Shown here in pieces: positions 21,685 through 23,261 of a stretch of 23,261 bases of DNA (positions are counted from its first letter, which is position 1; the number at the start of each line of letters is the position of its first letter). The stretch lies in NCBI GenBank assembly GCA_902782905.1, contig CACZPB010000175.1, forward strand, positions 1 through 23,261. Direction: 5' to 3'. The notes under the pieces are model-generated. The model ran no database searches. It was not told the origin of the DNA and saw only the letters and a list, made by a program, of their open reading frames with translations. The stretch comes from an uncultured bacterium (GTDB lineage Bacteria > Cyanobacteriota > Vampirovibrionia > Gastranaerophilales > Gastranaerophilaceae). The translations under genes were made by a program, and so were the position numbers.

Positions 21685-22329
21685 CTAGTTGTTATAAATA
21701 TATCTTGCTGCTGAACCGTTCGGAACAACTACACTGTTTCTAAGTCTCAAAGCATATTGATCCTTGAATACACGGTTTTTCTTTAGAGAACAATCACCAG
21801 TATCAGTGTCAGCATTGGTTGCAGTTCCTGCGCAGTTAGATAAAACGTTTGGCCCTTTAGCACCATTTGTATCAAATATAATTTTTATACCGTGCGGCAG
21901 ACCATCATCCTCAATTGTGCCGGCAGATTCAGATGATGACAGATCTGTTGTATTGTATGTAATAGAAGAACCGTCTCTCAAGAAGAATGTATAATTGTTG
22001 TCACCAAAACTTGAGCTGCCTTTAGTTTTTCCGTTTTTACCATTGCCAGTTGCACCCCAATCTACAGCAAGTTGAGTAGACAATAGTGCCCACAATGAAG
22101 GATCGTCTTCGTTTGAAGTGTCACCACTTGTGATAGCACCGTAGTCAAAACCTTTTACTGTAGCATTCATCTGAGCTGCATCAGTAAGTGTGCTGATACC
22201 TTTTTTCAAAGCAGTTTTTGCTTGTTGTTCAGCAGTGTTTGTCATCAGGGCAGGCAATGTCATTGTTGCAACTACACCAATGATAGCCAAAGTGATTAAA
22301 ACTTCTGCAAGAGTAAAGCCTTTTTTCAT
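21685..22329 (-). CDS. Type IV prepilin / type II pseudopilin-like protein
   Basis: This is a 214-residue secreted pilin-like protein. I chose ATG 22329, ten codons into the longer frame, because the prepilin leader is then the standard short MKKG, cut before Phe and followed by FTLAEVLITLAIIGVVATMT with Glu at mature position 5. The hydrophobic helix (5-27) anchors the subunit and later packs the filament core. The C-terminal globular part is Gly/Ser/Thr-rich, with FDTNGAKGPN (a D-x-N-G loop common in pseudopilins) and two Cys (in LSNCAG and GDCSLK) likely to form a disulfide loop. It would be processed by PilD. A perfect consensus promoter precedes it and a terminator follows, so it is monocistronic. 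Confidence 0.92.
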   Translation of the reverse strand: MKKGFTLAEVLITLAIIGVVATMTLPALMTNTAEQQAKTALKKGISTLTDAAQMNATVKGFDYGAITSGDTSNEDDPSLWALLSTQLAVDWGATGNGKNGKTKGSSSFGDNNYTFFLRDGSSITYNTTDLSSSESAGTIEDDGLPHGIKIIFDTNGAKGPNVLSNCAGTATNADTDTGDCSLKKNRVFKDQYALRLRNSVVVPNGSAARYIYNN

Positions 22330-22392
22330 GATTTTTGTATCCTTTCTCTTCTTATACAATTAATCTATAATAATAAAACTACATCTAATCTA

Positions 22393-22421
22393 ATTATAGC
22401 GAGCTAGCCCAAAAGTGTCAA
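22393..22421 (-). promoter_or_regulatory. Perfect sigma-70 promoter of the prepilin gene
   Basis: On the minus strand TTGACA (22416-22421), a 17-base spacer and TATAAT (22393-22398) match the full consensus. The leader is about 55 bases, ending with AAAGGA ten bases before ATG 22329. This implies strong housekeeping transcription. Confidence 0.9.
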
Positions 22422-22525
22422 TAATATTGTAAAGAGGAAGGCTATTTTAGCCGTTTTTGTAAAATAAAATAAAAAATTTTTTGGTTTTCGTCATAAAACT
22501 TAACACATTTTCTTAAAGACTCCGC

Positions 22526-22556
22526 CTCACAAAACAATTAAGTATTGTTTTGTGAG
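22526..22556. repeat. Hairpin repeat CTCACAAAACAAT / ATTGTTTTGTGAG
   Basis: Thirteen-base perfect arms (22526-22538 and 22544-22556) surround a five-base loop; outer CCGC/GTGG bases extend the stem with bulges. It lies in the 22422-22835 gene-free stretch. No T run follows, so a repeat element is more likely than a terminator. Confidence 0.75.
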
Positions 22557-22592
22557 AGGTGGATTAAGGGCGAGGGTTTTATTAACTTATTT

Positions 22593-22743
22593 ACCCTCTC
22601 TTGAATTTCTAACTTTCGTCTGGTCGTCTCAAGTTAAAATTCTTATCTCTCCCAAGGAGAGAGGGTGTAAATAGAGGTAAAAAAATATCTATACTCACCC
22701 TCATCCGAGCTTCGCTCACCTTCTCCCCTCAAGGGAGAAGGTG
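22593..22743. repeat. Tandem palindromes of the CCCTC..GAGGG / CACCTTCTCCC family
   Basis: ACCCTCTCT (22593-22601) is matched by AGAGAGGGT near 22658-22666, and CTCTCC-CAA-GGAGAG forms a small hairpin inside. Then CACCTTCTCCC (22717-22727) and GGGAGAAGGTG (22733-22743) are perfect 11-base arms around a five-base loop, preceded by CACCCTCATCCGAGC. Repeats of this CACCCTCATCCG/GGGAGAAGG type are widespread in many bacterial phyla. No coding signal is seen in 22744-22835. Confidence 0.7.
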
Positions 22744-22835
22744 CAAAACGCGCAAATTGTGTGCAGATGTGAATCGAGCAAAACATTCTCCTCGCACTTG
22801 CACAAGCAGAGCATCACCCGCACATCCCCTAACTA

Positions 22836-23261
22836 CTAACCTAATACTTCAAATTTGTCAGCGCGAGTGCGCATCAGAGAAACCGCCGCTTGCGAGTTCA
22901 AAAAGTTCAAAGCGCCCATAAAACTCTTTTTATTACTAAGCTCCGCTCTGGCTTCACTCATATTATCCTGAATCGTTTTTACCGTAATTTGCTCCGAAAG
23001 AACTTTTGTTTGCTCAACTGCACGAGATTTTAACTCTCTTTGAGGAAAACCTATATCACTTTTTTCGTCAGATGAAACCTGAACAACACGCTCTTTCTCA
23101 TTAGCTTCTTCAGCTTTTTTTACAATCTGAGAAAACGGATTATCTTTGCTGACAAAAGATTCTCTTGCCAAATCCATAACATCAGCCTGAACGTCCTCGC
23201 TTACAGCCTGAGAACGCTCTCTAACACGTCTGAAAATCATTTCTTTCAGAGCGTCAGCTTC
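22836..23261 (-). CDS. Hypothetical protein, cut by window edge (C-terminal part)
   Basis: The frame stays open to the last base, and the seven codons beyond the internal ATG at 23240 (reading EADALKE) contain no stop or ribosome site, so the gene very likely begins outside the window. The visible 142 residues are charged and mostly helical, with heptad-like stretches (VSEDVQADVMDLARES, SQIVKKAEEANEKERVV, QTKVLSEQITVKTIQDNMSE), then a C-terminal FMGALNFLNSQAAVSLMR. There are no cysteines, no membrane segment and no recognised domain. A repeat-rich region follows its stop. The function is unknown. Confidence 0.65.
   Translation of the reverse strand, partial: EADALKEMIFRRVRERSQAVSEDVQADVMDLARESFVSKDNPFSQIVKKAEEANEKERVVQVSSDEKSDIGFPQRELKSRAVEQTKVLSEQITVKTIQDNMSEARAELSNKKSFMGALNFLNSQAAVSLMRTRADKFEVLG

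Noticed and set aside
22330..22359. TTG start giving a longer prepilin leader
   Set aside because: The MKKG leader from ATG 22329 is the standard prepilin form.
1..23261. tRNA, rRNA, phage or insertion-sequence genes
   Set aside because: I saw no T-loop GTTCRA-type signature in a tRNA context, no rRNA-like stretch, and no transposase, integrase or phage protein among the frames.

Overview
The window has two parts of different origin. Bases 1 to roughly 1.1-1.3 kb look eukaryotic. They begin with about 8.5 copies of the heptamer CCCCAAT in the orientation of a left-hand chromosome end. A very AT-rich stretch follows, then a frame-broken but clear SNF5/SMARCB1/INI1 gene, a subunit of the eukaryotic SWI/SNF chromatin remodeller. 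The C4A2T-type telomere, the short subtelomere and an in-frame TAA inside a conserved SNF5 segment point to a ciliate macronuclear chromosome, plausibly a rumen ciliate. The most economical reading is a chimeric assembly or read joined to a bacterial contig.

From about 1.28 kb onward the sequence is ordinary compact bacterial DNA: low GC, Shine-Dalgarno sites, sigma-70 promoters and short or overlapping gene junctions. Gram-negative-type envelope genes (outer-membrane barrel, MlaE permease), a SigF-like sigma factor, the type IV prepilin style, and many lineage-specific hypotheticals suggest a non-photosynthetic gut cyanobacterial relative (Vampirovibrionia/Melainabacteria, order Gastranaerophilales). 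This is inferred from gene style, not from a marker-gene tree.

Layout. 1.3-4.4 kb: outer-membrane porin-like protein and a large TPR protein. 4.4-6.3 kb (minus): small unknown protein, ROK kinase (nanK-like) and nanE, for N-acetylmannosamine use. 6.3-8.2 kb: an anchored extracytoplasmic protein and a membrane-associated HExxH protein. 8.3-10 kb: rplI with its own promoter and terminator, then a MetE/UROD-like barrel. 9.9-11.8 kb (minus): two unknown proteins, one with an EF-hand. 11.9-15.7 kb: ilvE-mlaE, then a sigma factor overlapping a prepilin peptidase, then an unknown helical protein. 15.8-20.2 kb: glutaredoxin (minus), panD, a 47-aa ORF, ribH, murQ, gpsA and a RicT/PSP1 protein. 20.2-23.3 kb: a SIMPL-domain protein, a prepilin (minus) with a perfect consensus promoter, and a gene cut by the window edge, set in a field of palindromic repeats.

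Functional themes. NanE, NanK and MurQ all lead to GlcNAc-6-phosphate, so amino-sugar salvage is a shared theme. The sigma factor and prepilin peptidase are translationally coupled and may link regulation to pilus or pseudopilus assembly. Several annotated starts were moved to internal ATGs with good ribosome-binding sites (6322, 11801, 16026, 16662, 17235, 22329).

The most striking observations are the ciliate telomere plus SNF5 segment, an 8-bp-periodic inverted array between ribH and murQ, two genes that may be leaderless, and the cluster of unrelated palindromic repeats at 20.2-22.75 kb.
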